Shown: positions 52,428 through 62,310, counted from the stretch's first letter. The stretch is 64,000 bases of DNA from Hydrocarboniclastica marina (GCF_004851605.1 NZ_CP031093.1:2046001-2110000); one strand, 5' to 3'. Numbers and translations: made by a program. The notes: generated by a model not told the origin, from the letters alone.

Positions 52428-53021
52428 CTAGACAAAGTTGAGCACCAAGGCCCAGGTCACTATCGTCGTCGCGAAAGCGATCAAGGCCATCAGGCCATCG
52501 TGGGCCATAAGTGCAAGGCCAAACAGCGTCAATGCCAGCCCTGCGCCATTGGCCGAGAAAGGTATGAACTCCATCGGCGGCATGGTCAGCGCTATACCGA
52601 TGCACACGAGCGCGACAGCATAAACGCCGATTCCGCGGGTGAAAATGGCAAGGCGGGGACGGAAGAAGCGGTCCATGAAGCGTGCAGGCGGACGCGTCCA
52701 CTTCAGCGATTTCCGCACCTTGTCGCGCTCGACTGAACGCTTCAGGAGAAAGTCAGGCAACCAGAAGTAATCCCGCCCCAGCAAAAGCTGTCCTGCCACC
52801 ACCAGAACGAGCAACGCCATCAGCGTGGGCACGCCAGGAATGTCGCCCACGATGGGCATCAGGGTGATAATGCCGGGAACGAGCAGCAGCGGGCCGAAGG
52901 AGCGGCGTCCGACGGCAGTCACAATGCCTTCCAGCGTGGTCCGCTCACCGCCTGTTCGCTCCGCGTACGCGATACGGTCCAGCATTTGCTCCAGGTCCCG
53001 AGGGCCATGCGGCTCCGACAT
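52428..53021 (-). CDS. ExoD-family membrane protein
   Basis: A 197-residue ExoD-type protein: a soluble start (LEQMLDRIAYAERTGGERTTLEGIVTAVGRRSFGPLLLVPGII) and several membrane helices (PIVGDIPGVPTLMALLVLVVAGQLLLGRDYFWLPDFLL, RGIGVYAVALVCIGIALTMPPMEFIPF). ExoD was linked to exopolysaccharide synthesis and alkaline tolerance in Sinorhizobium; the mechanism is not known. The ATG at 53021 has GGGTGAG next to it. It is probably a single gene, 168 nt after the stop of the exchanger gene. Confidence 0.85.
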   Translation of the reverse strand: MSEPHGPRDLEQMLDRIAYAERTGGERTTLEGIVTAVGRRSFGPLLLVPGIITLMPIVGDIPGVPTLMALLVLVVAGQLLLGRDYFWLPDFLLKRSVERDKVRKSLKWTRPPARFMDRFFRPRLAIFTRGIGVYAVALVCIGIALTMPPMEFIPFSANGAGLALTLFGLALMAHDGLMALIAFATTIVTWALVLNFV

Positions 53022-53166
53022 TCTCACCCCCCCTATGCCCACCTGCGCTGCACGCCAGTGTTCAGGCAGCGTTCGGTTTTCGTGTCGACATCAGCGCTCG
53101 GCATTGGGCTACGCGGCTCAAAACGCCCACGGGGCTGTCAGTCAACTGACTATTCACCTGACTACT

Positions 53167-53196
53167 CAACTGCCCAGTCAACTGCCCAGTCAACTG
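53167..53196. repeat. 12-nt tandem repeat across a stop codon
   Basis: CAACTGCCCAGT occurs 2.5 times (53167-53178, 53179-53190, partial 53191-53196). The stop codon of the calcium/sodium exchanger gene (53190-53192, minus strand) is inside it. Looser CAACTG/CACCTG copies continue upstream to about 53141. A change in copy number would not alter the protein, since the TGA is in the last copy met. Confidence 0.8.
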
Positions 53197-54227
53197 ATAA
53201 AAAGCCTTCCCACACCGAGTCCATAGACGACAATCAGCGCTACGCTTTCCGCTCCTATACCGCCCAGGCCCTGCTCCTGCCTGCGGATCAAGCCCATCAT
53301 CAGGAAACTGGTCATCACTAGCGAGAGGCTGACCCAGAACACAGCCTGTTCAGACATGGCATGGTAAATAGAGCCGTCCCGGTAGGCGATGTCGGATGCA
53401 GCCGTAAACAACGTATCGAAAGCGTTGCCACCCACTATGCCGCCAACCGCGAGCGTCAACGCGCCGCGGCGCACTGCGGCTATGGAGGTCACGAGTTCCG
53501 GTAGCGAGGTGCTGGTGGCAGTAAAGAGCACACCTACGATGGTTTGCCCAAGACCTGTCCGGGCGGCAATATTTGAAGCTGCCGGCTCAAGTATCCAACC
53601 GGCGAAACCCATGGTGCTGATCAGTATCAGAAACTCGATAACCAACCTGGGCAGCGCCGGCGTCGCGTCTTCATCCTCGGGAACATCGTCGCGCGTCTCA
53701 CGCGTGATCGACGGGTTCCACATGGGCTGAAGCCGCGCACCTTTGACCAATTTTATGCCGTAGATGTACAGGCAGAAGAGAATCGGGGTGACCGGATGAA
53801 CGCCCCAGACAGTAACATCCGGCAGCGTTGGCGCCAGAAGGATGATCGCCAGCAGGGACATGAGCAGAGCGTTCTGGAGCATGTTGGGCGCAGAAGCGGC
53901 CGCATGCTCAAGGTTTGCTCGCCTGTAGAAAATATCGGCTACCGCCAGAAACAGCGTCTGCACGGCGATTCCGCCGAGCGCGTTACTGACCGAAAGCTCA
54001 GCGTGGCCCTTCCACGCTGCCGTTACAGAAAGCACGGCCCCGGACAGTGAGGTCGAGGCGCCCAAAAGCACAGCTCCGGCAATAGCTTCACCAAGTCCTG
54101 TTCGGTCCGCCAACTGATCGACGATGCGCGTCAGCCGCGTGCCCAGAACCCCAATCACCACTGCACAGGCAGCAAAGACAAGACTGCTCTGCAATAACGT
54201 CCAGCTGTCTGGGCTAAAAACTGCCAC
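53190..54227 (-). CDS. CaCA-family cation/proton or sodium/calcium exchanger
   Basis: A 345-residue protein with about 10-11 membrane segments in two inverted repeats. Each repeat has an alpha motif: GEAIAGAVLLGASTSLSGAVLSV (with GASTSL, residues ~45-67) and GQTIVGVLFTATSTSLPELVTSI (TSTSLPEL). The second keeps the conserved Glu, while the first has Ser-Gly where most members have Pro-Glu. Residues 170-195 form an acidic cytoplasmic loop. It probably exports Ca2+ or another cation in exchange for Na+ or H+. Confidence 0.82.
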   Translation of the reverse strand: MAVFSPDSWTLLQSSLVFAACAVVIGVLGTRLTRIVDQLADRTGLGEAIAGAVLLGASTSLSGAVLSVTAAWKGHAELSVSNALGGIAVQTLFLAVADIFYRRANLEHAAASAPNMLQNALLMSLLAIILLAPTLPDVTVWGVHPVTPILFCLYIYGIKLVKGARLQPMWNPSITRETRDDVPEDEDATPALPRLVIEFLILISTMGFAGWILEPAASNIAARTGLGQTIVGVLFTATSTSLPELVTSIAAVRRGALTLAVGGIVGGNAFDTLFTAASDIAYRDGSIYHAMSEQAVFWVSLSLVMTSFLMMGLIRRQEQGLGGIGAESVALIVVYGLGVGRLFIS

Positions 54228-54400
54228 TTAACCTCCCCTGTCAGTGGTTGCGCCCCACGCGTTACATTTCAAGCCCATGCCGAGCTTCGCATCGTCCATG
54301 GGTCATGGTGTAATTCAACGCTAGCAGTCCGTCAGGCTTTTACGCAATCCTTGGCAGTGCCAATCGAGGCCGAATAGCGGCTTTCTCTGTCAGTTGGCGT

Positions 54401-55156
54401 TCAGATCGCGGTCGCCTGCTGAAGCGTCATTTCGCGTAGCCAGCTCTTGATCTGCTCAACGTGTTTACTCTCCTGCCCCAGGGCTTCCTGGAAACGCTGA
54501 GCCGTCTTGGTCTGGCCCATACCGTGGGCAAGCTCAACGAGTAGTTCCCACGCAGCGTGATCCGTCAGTTCCGCGGCAAGTATGGCGTTGAGGCACTGCG
54601 GAAATGACGTCCGTGGTTCGGTCAGCACTTTGATAACACCCAGCGCCGCCATCGCCGAAGCATCGGCATCGGGCGTCTGGGCAGTCGGGTCCGCACCGAT
54701 GGAGTCCATGACTTCCTTCACAAGCTCAAAATGCTCGGCCTCTTCTTTGCGGAACTGCTTCAGAACATCCAAGGAGATGACGTCCGCCCCCGGGCTTGTC
54801 TGATCGGCTTCACATTTCATGATCAACGCATCATAGAGCCTGACGCCAGTGCGCTCGAACGCCAGCCGTTGCCCGAGCTTGTTTATCAGCACTTCCGGGT
54901 TGTGCCCCGTCAGTTTGTCCTTGCCGGTCTGGAGGAAGCCTCGGAATGTCCCTGGAATGGGAACCGAGCCGACGGATGTTTTCAGGGTGATGTAGCTGGT
55001 GCGAATAGCCGCCATCTCTTCGGAACTGACAGGCCCGACCTTGAACAGCGCGTTGCCGCTCAGCATCTCCTTGGTCAGGGTCGGCGACATGTTGATGCCG
55101 GTGTGGTTCAGCGCCCGGGTTTCAGTATTTTCCATGCGGGTTTCAGTGTTTGCCAT
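54401..55156 (-). CDS. Ferritin-like four-helix protein (YciE/DUF892-like)
   Basis: A 251-residue protein. Two helical pairs carry possible di-iron ligands: LAFERTGVRLYDALI and FRKEEAEHFELVKEVM (E-E-A-E-H), then AELTDHAAWELLVELA and EALGQESKHVEQIKSWL (E-S-K-H). This E...ExxH twice-repeated layout is that of the ferritin-like superfamily. The first 20 residues hold a short repeat (NTETRMENTETR). The oxidised substrate or storage role is unknown. It is divergent from the nitroreductase gene, with a 559-nt gap. Confidence 0.75.
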   Translation of the reverse strand: MANTETRMENTETRALNHTGINMSPTLTKEMLSGNALFKVGPVSSEEMAAIRTSYITLKTSVGSVPIPGTFRGFLQTGKDKLTGHNPEVLINKLGQRLAFERTGVRLYDALIMKCEADQTSPGADVISLDVLKQFRKEEAEHFELVKEVMDSIGADPTAQTPDADASAMAALGVIKVLTEPRTSFPQCLNAILAAELTDHAAWELLVELAHGMGQTKTAQRFQEALGQESKHVEQIKSWLREMTLQQATAI

Positions 55157-55715
55157 GAGTGTGCTCCTTGCGTTCTCGTGGTTGATCTGGCGGTATGGGC
55201 CTGTCGAGCCAAATGGCTGCCGTAGCTCATCTTTGTCCGGCCGCCATGGGCAACTGCCTGGCCGCCAAGGACAACGGCATAGTTGCGCTTGTGCGCGCCC
55301 AGGACGGTCGCGACTTCACTATGCAGGGTACATGCCCATCAGAAACGGCCAGCTTATCCGCCAGCAAATCCACGGACCAGGCTTCGCGGCGCGGCATGTC
55401 TGCCCTGCGCCCTGGCGCCTCACCCGACGGTGATCTCCTGGAGTGTGGCGGCTTTTAACCCGCGCACGTCCGGAAAAAGTCGGTAAAACTTTCAACCGCT
55501 CTGCAAAGCTTGCGGAACGGGCACGAAGCGCGCGTATTCCCCCTGGCTGTCGCGCTGGTACCGAACCCGCCTGGATGAAGGGTACGGGCATGGCCCTCGT
55601 AATAATCTGATACGAAAAGGGACTACCGCGGTGCATCGTTACCTTGCTAACGTACCCGGCTTTGGCCACGAATTTGGCATCGCCTTTCATAACGCACCTT
55701 CGGAGTCGTAGTCGA
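55157..55715. other. Long intergenic region between divergent genes
   Basis: 559 nt between the ferritin-like gene (minus) and the nitroreductase gene (plus). It should contain both promoters. Short open frames exist here on both strands, but none shows a recognisable domain, good ribosome site or conserved-looking composition, so I call none. A small GCCGCCATGGGCAACTGCCTGGCCGCCAAGG stretch near 55241 could be a decayed coding segment. Confidence 0.4.
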
Positions 55716-56399
55716 ATGAACGTTCAAGAACAGATGTCTCTGGTGGATGCTATCTCAGCCCGCCGTTCAGTGCGGGGCTTCCATCCTGACCCCGTACCCC
55801 AGGATACGCTCGACCAGATTTTTGCGCTTGCCCAGAAGGCGCCGTCGAACTGTAACACCCAGCCATGGCAGACGTTCGTAGCCTCCGGGCGGCTGAAGGA
55901 CCAGCTCCGGGATCAGTTTGTGGAGCGTGCCCGTGCGGGAACGCCGGCCAACTCGGACTTCCAGTATGTTGAACGGTTCGAGGGCCAGTACCGTAAGCGA
56001 CAGGTCGCCTGTGCGGTAGCACTCTATGACGAAATGGGCATCAGCCGGGACGATAAACCCGGCAGAATGCGGGCAGCTCTGCGCAACTTTGAGCTATTCG
56101 ATGCGCCCCATATCGCTTTTCTCGCCATGGACCGGTCCTTTGGCGAAACCATCGCGCTGGACGTGGGCATGTACGCCCAGACACTCATGCTGGCCATGAC
56201 GGCCTTTGGGGTGAGTTCCTGCGCAATGGGCAGTATGCGTAACTACCCCGACCTTGTGCGCAGCGCTTTCGATATCGACGGTAGCGTGGGTATTCTGCTG
56301 GGCATCAGTTTCGGTTATGAAGACCCTGAGGTGGCCGCCAACCGCACCCGGACCACGCGGGAAGAACTCGAGAATACGGTGGTTTTTCGCGACCACTGA
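55716..56399 (+). CDS. Nitroreductase-family flavoprotein
   Basis: A 227-residue FMN protein: AISARRSVRGFHPDPVPQDTLDQIFALAQKAPSNCNTQPWQTFV is the nitroreductase start (R-R-S-x-R, then S-x-x-N-x-Q-P-W that packs on FMN), and GILLGISFGYEDPE is the conserved end. It reduces nitro compounds, quinones or similar acceptors with NAD(P)H. The ATG at 55716 has GGAG upstream and starts the family sequence; the longer frame from 55644 is rejected. The next gene, a nitronate monooxygenase family member, is 111 nt downstream on the same strand, so both may serve nitro-compound metabolism. Confidence 0.88.
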   Translation: MNVQEQMSLVDAISARRSVRGFHPDPVPQDTLDQIFALAQKAPSNCNTQPWQTFVASGRLKDQLRDQFVERARAGTPANSDFQYVERFEGQYRKRQVACAVALYDEMGISRDDKPGRMRAALRNFELFDAPHIAFLAMDRSFGETIALDVGMYAQTLMLAMTAFGVSSCAMGSMRNYPDLVRSAFDIDGSVGILLGISFGYEDPEVAANRTRTTREELENTVVFRDH

Positions 56400-56510
56400 A
56401 ACGGCTATCCAGACGAAGAGACATACGCAGCCAAGCGCTCAGCTGAGCGCCCGTTTGCGGGTCGACTTCTGCATTGACGTCCAAATTCCTATCCTGCATG
56501 GAGAAAAGAC

Positions 56511-57485
56511 ATGAGCCTACCAACGCAGTTGGCTGACAAACTGGCGCTCCCTGTGATCTGCTCGCCGATGTTCATTCTCTCTAATCCTGAGATGGTCATC
56601 GAGCAGTGCAAAGCCGGCCTTGTTGGCTCGTTCCCCGCACTGAACGCCCGACCCGCAGAAAAGCTCGACGAATGGATCACACAGATCCAGCGCGAACTGG
56701 AGAAATATCAGGCGGAGCACCCGGACGCAAAAGTCGGCCCGTTTGCGGTAAACCAGATATGTCATTCGTCCAACGAGCGCCTGGCCCATGACGTGGAAGT
56801 CTGCGTAAAGCACAAGGTACCCATCGTCATCACCAGCCTGCGCGCGCCAACTGACGTGGTCGATGCTATCCACAGCTATGGCGGCCTGGTCTTCCACGAC
56901 GTCATCAATGTGCGTCACGCCAAAAAAGCCCTCAGCGCCGGGGTCGACGGCCTCATACTGGTCAGTGCCGGCGCGGGCGGCCATGCCGGTGCGTTGAGCC
57001 CTTTTGCCCTGCTCACCGAAATCCGCGGTTTCTACGACGGCACTGTGATCCTTGCTGGCTCCCTGACCAAAGGGCATCACATTCTCAGCGCTGAAGTCAT
57101 GGGCGCCGATCTCGCCTATATGGGCACCCGTTTCATTGCCACTCGAGAGGCCAACGCGGATCAGGCCTACAAAGAGATGGTCACCACATCTTCAGCGGCG
57201 GATGTGGTCTACACCAACCTCTTCACGGGCGTGCACGGCAATTACCTCAGGGGCAGTATCGAGAATGCGGGGCTCGACCCTGAAAACCTGGGCACCTCGG
57301 ACCCGTCCAAAATGCAATTCAGTGACACGGGCAGTAAGAGCAAGGCCTGGAAAGACATATGGGGCGCCGGTCAAGGTGTCGGTAGTATCACGAGCATTAC
57401 AACAGTGGCTGAAACGGCAGCAGACCTCAAAGCGGAGTATGCCGCTGCGCGGGCCAGATTTGGCATGCCTGTCGGCAAGCCGTAA
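56511..57485 (+). CDS. Nitronate monooxygenase / 2-nitropropane dioxygenase family protein
   Basis: A 324-residue TIM-barrel flavoprotein. LPVICSPMFILSNPEMVIEQCKAGLVGSFPALNARPAEKLDEW is the family start, and DGLILVSAGAGGHAGALSPFAL contains the G-x-G-G-H-x-G motif with the catalytic His and FMN-phosphate contacts. MGADLAYMGTRFIATREA is the third conserved block. It oxidises alkyl nitronates such as propionate 3-nitronate, or acts in enoyl-reductase-like reactions; sequence alone cannot decide. GGAGAAAAG lies just upstream of the ATG. Confidence 0.88.
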   Translation: MSLPTQLADKLALPVICSPMFILSNPEMVIEQCKAGLVGSFPALNARPAEKLDEWITQIQRELEKYQAEHPDAKVGPFAVNQICHSSNERLAHDVEVCVKHKVPIVITSLRAPTDVVDAIHSYGGLVFHDVINVRHAKKALSAGVDGLILVSAGAGGHAGALSPFALLTEIRGFYDGTVILAGSLTKGHHILSAEVMGADLAYMGTRFIATREANADQAYKEMVTTSSAADVVYTNLFTGVHGNYLRGSIENAGLDPENLGTSDPSKMQFSDTGSKSKAWKDIWGAGQGVGSITSITTVAETAADLKAEYAAARARFGMPVGKP

Positions 57486-57779
57486 AGCGGGCCAGACGCC
57501 GTAGCGACTGAGCTTTGCTGCCCCTGATATTCCAGAGTGTCGGCCTGTTTCCGTCGAGGACAAACCAAGACCTCGGCCGACCATTACAGCAAACGCGCCT
57601 CTAAAGAAGCGGGCTACCAAACTGGCTCCAGCTTCTCTAGGCCGTTACGTAATGTACGTAGATCCAACGAGCAGGAGAGAACTACACTTTAGCGGAAAGC
57701 TGCCGATACGTACCTGAGCGCGATAGTAATCACTGCTGTGCGGTTTCTCTATTCTTCTTAGCCGAGAACAATTACTACA

Positions 57780-59336
57780 ATGAGACAGAACCTTCCAGTC
57801 ACGCAGACCGAACGGCGATTTCAAGTCGGGCAGAAACTCATCTCTTCGACCGACCTCAAAGGCAAGATCAAACACTGCAATGACGCCTTCGTAGAGATTA
57901 GTGGTTTCAGCAGGGATCAGCTGATTGGTCAGCCTCATAACATCGTTCGGCACCCGGACATGCCCGCGGCGGCATTTGACAACGTATGGTCGCACCTGAA
58001 AGCCGGCAAGCCGTGGATGGGTCTCATCAAGAACCGCTGTAAGAACGGCGACTTCTATTGGGTGAATGCCTACGTTACGCCTATAACCGAAGGCGGCAAA
58101 ATCGTTGGCTACGAATCAGTGCGTTCCTGCCCTGCGCGTGAAGATGTCGAGCGCGCGTCCCGTCTTTACGCAAGAATCAACAGCGGCAAGAAAATAGCGA
58201 AGCCGCTCGATCATGTATCGGTTCCCCTGGTGCTACTTACCATCACCACCTGCCTCGCCGTCGGGGCTGCGGTCGCACAGCATTCCAACGTGGCCATCGG
58301 CCTGCTCATGCTGGCGCTGGTCGCGTCTGTTACCTGGAAACAGCTGACTGAGATGCGTTTTCAAGCTGACCTGAAGCAACTGTTACACGGTAGTTTCACC
58401 GACGTGCTGGCCGCGAAAAGCTTCACCGATGATCGCAGGATCGACACCGGGCAGATCAAGGTTGCTGTCATGGCACAGCGAGCTCACCTGGATACTGTGC
58501 TGACGCGCATTGAAGACTCCGCGTCCCAGGTCAGTTTGCGCTCGATGGCCGGTATGGAGCTTGCGCAGGAAACCCAGGATTCCCTTAACAGGCAGGCTGC
58601 GGAAACGGCTCAGGTCGCGGCAGCGGTGCACGAGATGTCGACTACAGTCGCGGAAGTTTCTTCCAATGTTCAGGCCACGGCAGCGAAGGCGGAGGAGTCC
58701 CGCAACCAGACTGTACAAGGCCGTAAGGTAGTAGAAGCAACCCGTTTGGCGATCGAGCAGCTGAAAGAGACCGTCGACGGCATTCGAGTATCGGTTTCGG
58801 AACTCGCCGAACAGAGCCACAACATTGCTTCGGTGGCCGGTATCATTGAGCAGATCGCTGAGCAGACCAATCTTCTGGCCCTGAATGCGGCCATAGAGGC
58901 TGCGCGAGCGGGTGACCACGGCCGGGGCTTTGCGGTTGTGGCTGATGAAGTTCGTGGTCTTGCACGACGAACCCAGGAGTCGACCAAAGAGATCCACAAA
59001 ATCGTGGACACACTGGTCAGCCGGTCTGAGCAGTCGGTTTCAGTTGCTACAGCAGGCGCTGAAGCTGCGACAACAGGTCTCTCAAAGATGTTCGAGACCG
59101 AGAAAACGCTTGTTGGCATAGGCGATGCCGTGAGTGAAATAGCCGACATGGCGCTGCAGATGGCCGCTGCGGTCGAAGAGCAGGCTCAGGTGTCAGACCA
59201 GATAAACGCCCAGGTCGAGAACATTTCGGACCTTACCCAGCAAAACCTGACCAAGAGCCAGGGCTCAACCGACAGCGTCAAAGAATTGGGTAATATCGCC
59301 AGGGACATGCACGAACTGGTAGTGCGGTTCAAATAG
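57780..59336 (+). CDS. PAS-domain methyl-accepting chemotaxis protein (Aer-like)
   Basis: A 518-residue receptor. The N-terminal PAS domain ([75 protein letters not shown]) matches the FAD-binding PAS of Aer, including the N-I-V-R-H-P-D-M-P stretch. A membrane hairpin at ~150-190 replaces a periplasmic domain. The signalling tip is [38 protein letters not shown]. It probably senses redox state or oxygen through a flavin. It is a single gene. The 294 nt before it show no feature I can name. Confidence 0.92.
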   Translation: MRQNLPVTQTERRFQVGQKLISSTDLKGKIKHCNDAFVEISGFSRDQLIGQPHNIVRHPDMPAAAFDNVWSHLKAGKPWMGLIKNRCKNGDFYWVNAYVTPITEGGKIVGYESVRSCPAREDVERASRLYARINSGKKIAKPLDHVSVPLVLLTITTCLAVGAAVAQHSNVAIGLLMLALVASVTWKQLTEMRFQADLKQLLHGSFTDVLAAKSFTDDRRIDTGQIKVAVMAQRAHLDTVLTRIEDSASQVSLRSMAGMELAQETQDSLNRQAAETAQVAAAVHEMSTTVAEVSSNVQATAAKAEESRNQTVQGRKVVEATRLAIEQLKETVDGIRVSVSELAEQSHNIASVAGIIEQIAEQTNLLALNAAIEAARAGDHGRGFAVVADEVRGLARRTQESTKEIHKIVDTLVSRSEQSVSVATAGAEAATTGLSKMFETEKTLVGIGDAVSEIADMALQMAAAVEEQAQVSDQINAQVENISDLTQQNLTKSQGSTDSVKELGNIARDMHELVVRFK

Positions 59337-59471
59337 CTGCCTCCCAGTCGCCGGTTTCTGAACCGCGGTGAGAAAATCGTGGAAGAAGGCCCGTCCCGGA
59401 GCCCTTTGTATTTAGTCGCCAACGTCAGGCGACTGGGACTCCAGGACTGGGCCGCATTTCCTAAGCCTCAA

Positions 59472-59825
59472 TCAATGACTGATCATCCAGGGGCGCATTG
59501 ACGGGAACATCTTGTTTCCATCCGCCGTGTAGAAGAGCTGGTGTTTGCCCTCAGGCTTTTTCATGCACCCACAGGCCTGACGGTGCTCCGCGTCATTACT
59601 CCGACGGTCCGCCGTGGAGAAAACCGGTTCGTGCCTCGCTTTTTCATTCCGGGCCCTGGCCTCTCTGCCTGCCGGGTCCATCAGTGCCAGCTCCGGTGGC
59701 AGCACAATCACCCGGACTGAAAGCGCCTGACATACAGGACACGGTTTCGGGTTCGCCGCCTCTGCCATCATGCCCAATTCCTGGAACAAGCCGTGTTCGC
59801 GGCACTTGTAATCATACAGAGGCAT
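59472..59825 (-). CDS. fmdB: FmdB-type zinc-ribbon protein
   Basis: A 117-residue protein starting MPLYDYKCREHGLFQELGMM, with C-x-x-H/E and C-P-V-C (residues 8 and 29-32) forming the FmdB zinc ribbon, and a second Cys pair in ACGCMKKP. FmdB-type proteins accompany formamidase genes and are thought to regulate or aid metal loading, but the mechanism is not known. It lies 3 nt after the formamidase gene stop on the same strand, so it shares the transcript. Confidence 0.85.
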   Translation of the reverse strand: MPLYDYKCREHGLFQELGMMAEAANPKPCPVCQALSVRVIVLPPELALMDPAGREARARNEKARHEPVFSTADRRSNDAEHRQACGCMKKPEGKHQLFYTADGNKMFPSMRPWMISH

Positions 59826-59828
59826 GGC

Positions 59829-61061
59829 TCACCCCTTGTCCGGCGACAGCGGGACGTCGGTTCCTGGCTTGACCTTTTTGGTCGGGCCTTCCGCCGTCGG
59901 ATTGATGTCAAAGTCGAAGATTTCCGTCGGTAGCCAAAGCGTGGCGCAGGCATTGGGAACGTCCACTACGCCGCTGATATGGCCCTCAACCGGAGCGCAA
60001 CCGAGCAACGCGTAGCCTTGCGCCGGGGTATAACCGAACTTGGTCAGGTATTCGATGGCATTCAGGCAAGCCTGGCGATAGGCGACCTGAACATCCAGGT
60101 AGTGCTGCTTGCCCTGCTCATCCACCGAAATGCCTTCAAAAATCACGTAGTCTTCGTAGCGGGGCTTGATCGTGCTGGGTTTGAAGATCGGGTTTTTGAT
60201 CCCGTACTTGGCCATCCCGTCCTTGATCAGATTGACCCGCAGGTGGATCCACCCGGCCATTTCGATGGCTCCGCAGAACGTAATCTCGCCGTCACCCTGG
60301 CTGAAGTGAAGATCGCCCACGGAAAGGCCACCGCCTTTAACATAGACAGGAAAATACACTTTAGAGCCACGGGACAGGTCTTTGATGTCGCAGTTACCGC
60401 CATGCTCTCTAGGGGGAACTGTACGGGCGCCTTCCGCCGCGGCCTGTTTCGCCGCGTCGCCGGCGAGCTTGCCAAGGTGCGCCGTTTCCGCATAGGGCAA
60501 GTTGGCCAAACCAGGGACCCGGTCAGGTTCGGTGTCGTAGAGCTCCTTCTCCCGCCGGTTCCACTCATCCAGCATTTCTTTAGAAGGCAGACAACCAATG
60601 AGGCCAGGATGGATCATGCCGGCGAATTCCACATTGGGGATGTGGCGTGATTTGGTGAACATGCCATTGAAGTCCCAGATGGACTTCTGAGCTTCCGGGA
60701 AGTGTTCCGTCAGAAAGCCGCCCCCGTTCTGCTTGGAGAAAAAGCCGTTGAACCCCCACTGGCTCTCCTTGAAAGCGCCGATATCGAGGATGTCGACCTC
60801 AAGCAGGTCTCCTGGTTCTGCCCCCTGCACCCCAACCGGGCCGGAAAGAAAATGCACCTGGGTCAGGTCAACATCGCGGACGTCGTCTGCGCTATCGTTG
60901 TTCTTGATCTGACCACCCGTCCAGTCGTAGCACTCCATGATGAAGTCGTCGCCGGGCTTGACGGTCGCGATCATGGGAATATCAGGATGCCAGCGGTTGT
61001 GGATATTCTCGTTCTCGTAAGCAGACTTGCTGAGGTCAATCTTTACAATAGTTTCGGCCAT
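59829..61061 (-). CDS. fmdA: Formamidase/acetamidase FmdA
   Basis: A 410-residue enzyme of standard FmdA length. The blocks NRWHPDIPMIATVKPGDDFIMECYDWTGGQIKNNDSADDVRDVDL, HYLSGP-type FLSGPVGVQGAEPGDLLEVDILDIG, GGFLTEHFPEAQKSIWDF, HPGLIGCLPS and HGGNCDIKDLSRGS are those of the FmdA/AmdA amidohydrolases. It splits formamide (and acetamide less well) to ammonia and the acid. Its neighbours amiE, amiB and a urea-type ABC transporter fit a short-chain amide nitrogen pathway. The ATG at 61061 has GGAG upstream. A palindrome at 61194 lies in its upstream region. Confidence 0.93.
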   Translation of the reverse strand: MAETIVKIDLSKSAYENENIHNRWHPDIPMIATVKPGDDFIMECYDWTGGQIKNNDSADDVRDVDLTQVHFLSGPVGVQGAEPGDLLEVDILDIGAFKESQWGFNGFFSKQNGGGFLTEHFPEAQKSIWDFNGMFTKSRHIPNVEFAGMIHPGLIGCLPSKEMLDEWNRREKELYDTEPDRVPGLANLPYAETAHLGKLAGDAAKQAAAEGARTVPPREHGGNCDIKDLSRGSKVYFPVYVKGGGLSVGDLHFSQGDGEITFCGAIEMAGWIHLRVNLIKDGMAKYGIKNPIFKPSTIKPRYEDYVIFEGISVDEQGKQHYLDVQVAYRQACLNAIEYLTKFGYTPAQGYALLGCAPVEGHISGVVDVPNACATLWLPTEIFDFDINPTAEGPTKKVKPGTDVPLSPDKG

Positions 61062-61193
61062 AACGGGCGCTCCTTGGATCAGGCTTGCAGGTTCAGATGC
61101 CGTTGCCTTTCCGTCTGTGACGGATGCTCAATGACCACTCCACTATCTGCCATCACGGCCGTGAACGACTATTCGCCGAATGCCCAAGCTGCC

Positions 61194-61209
61194 TACGTCA
61201 TTTGACGTA
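61194..61209. promoter_or_regulatory. Palindrome TACGTCA-TT-TGACGTA upstream of fmdA
   Basis: A perfect 7+7 bp inverted repeat with a 2-nt centre, followed by seven A residues, 133 nt before the fmdA ATG and 10 nt past the amiB stop. The A run is on the wrong side to make a terminator for the minus-strand gene. It could be an operator for a dimeric regulator of the fmdA-fmdB pair. Confidence 0.4.
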
Positions 61210-61218
61210 AAAAAACGA

Positions 61219-62262
61219 CTATCTGACGCAAGGCGAAACGACCAGTGCGCCCTCGCTCAGCGTCGCTTCGAAGTGGTTGCGGTGCGGATGGTCCAAAAGT
61301 GCCCGGGCGATCGCGGGCTCCAGATACCGGCGTGACGCCCTGAGCATTTCCCGTGCGCCGTAACGGGGGTCAAACCCGGCACACAGGAAAGCCCGGGCTG
61401 ACTGCTGGATTGTCAGCTCAGCCCCTTTGCGAAGCAGCCGTCGGTTGAGTGCCCGCAGCTCCTTATCCAGCAAGTCGTCGAGCCAGGCGCGGGACAGACT
61501 GCTGAACGACAGGGTCTGGTCAATGCGATTGAGGAACTCCGGGTCAAAATATTTGCGAAGTGCCTGTTCCCGGACCGCGTCAACATCCGGCGGGCTTAAT
61601 CCGAGGCAACGCCGCCAACCCTTGCCGTACCGTTGCTGGAGGGCCTCTGCCTCGGCCGCGCCAGCATTGCTGGTCATGAAGATGAGAGTGTTGCGAAAGT
61701 CGATTTCCTTCAGGCCGGAAGGTAAAACAAGACGTCCGGTATCGAGCACGTTGAGCAGCGTCCGGTTCACCTCGGGGCTGGCTTTCTCGATCTCATCGAA
61801 AAGCACAATACCCGGCTTGCTATAACTGCCCTGCACTTTGTCGGGATCAAACAGGCTATGGCCTTCCCGACTGCCGACATAGCCCGGTGGCGCACCCGTC
61901 AGCGCTGCGGCGTAATGCTCTTGAGCCAGTGTGTTCATGTCGATGCGGCAGAGGCTGTCCCGATCGCCGTGAATGGCCTCCGCCAACAACCGGACCGTTT
62001 CAGTCTTACCGACGCCGGTTGGTCCCAGGAACAGGTGAACCCCGAGGGGACGGTGCTCATCGCCGATATCTGCTTTAACCCGCACCAGCAGGGCTTCCAT
62101 CGCGGCAAGTATCGGGTCCTGCCCCACAATCTGATCGCGCAGGACCTGCATCACCTGCTCCGGCTCGAACCGGAACCGGGAAACCCGAACCGCTTCCCCC
62201 GGGGGCTGGCTGTTCTGGACGGAAGACCTTGTTGCGTCCAGGCGCTCGTTGATAAAGGGCAT
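61219..62262 (-). CDS. amiB: AmiB-like AAA+ chaperone (ClpB/ClpA-related) of the amidase locus
   Basis: A 347-residue single-ring AAA+ protein resembling the second ATPase domain of ClpA/ClpB: Walker A GPTGVGKTETV (~81), Walker B PGIVLFDEIEKA (~152), sensor/Arg-finger region FDPEFLNRIDQTL and the C-terminal D2-small domain with FDPRYGAREM. In Pseudomonas aeruginosa the amidase operon carries amiB, described as a ClpA/B-like protein. Here it likewise follows amiE on the same strand after a 48-nt gap. It may help assemble or regulate the amide uptake or amidase proteins; the mechanism is unproven. Confidence 0.82.
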   Translation of the reverse strand: MPFINERLDATRSSVQNSQPPGEAVRVSRFRFEPEQVMQVLRDQIVGQDPILAAMEALLVRVKADIGDEHRPLGVHLFLGPTGVGKTETVRLLAEAIHGDRDSLCRIDMNTLAQEHYAAALTGAPPGYVGSREGHSLFDPDKVQGSYSKPGIVLFDEIEKASPEVNRTLLNVLDTGRLVLPSGLKEIDFRNTLIFMTSNAGAAEAEALQQRYGKGWRRCLGLSPPDVDAVREQALRKYFDPEFLNRIDQTLSFSSLSRAWLDDLLDKELRALNRRLLRKGAELTIQQSARAFLCAGFDPRYGAREMLRASRRYLEPAIARALLDHPHRNHFEATLSEGALVVSPCVR

Positions 62263-62310
62263 AACGAGTATCCCGTGGTCAGGGTGAGAGGACAGGACAC
62301 CAGAACCGCG

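Noticed and set aside
55195-55486. Short plus-strand frames in the ferritin/nitroreductase gap
   Set aside because: No domain, weak ribosome sites and unlikely composition; treated as non-coding.
59414-59434. AGTCGCC/GGCGACT hairpin after the Aer-like gene
   Set aside because: Perfect 7-bp stem but no T run on either strand; too weak to call a terminator.
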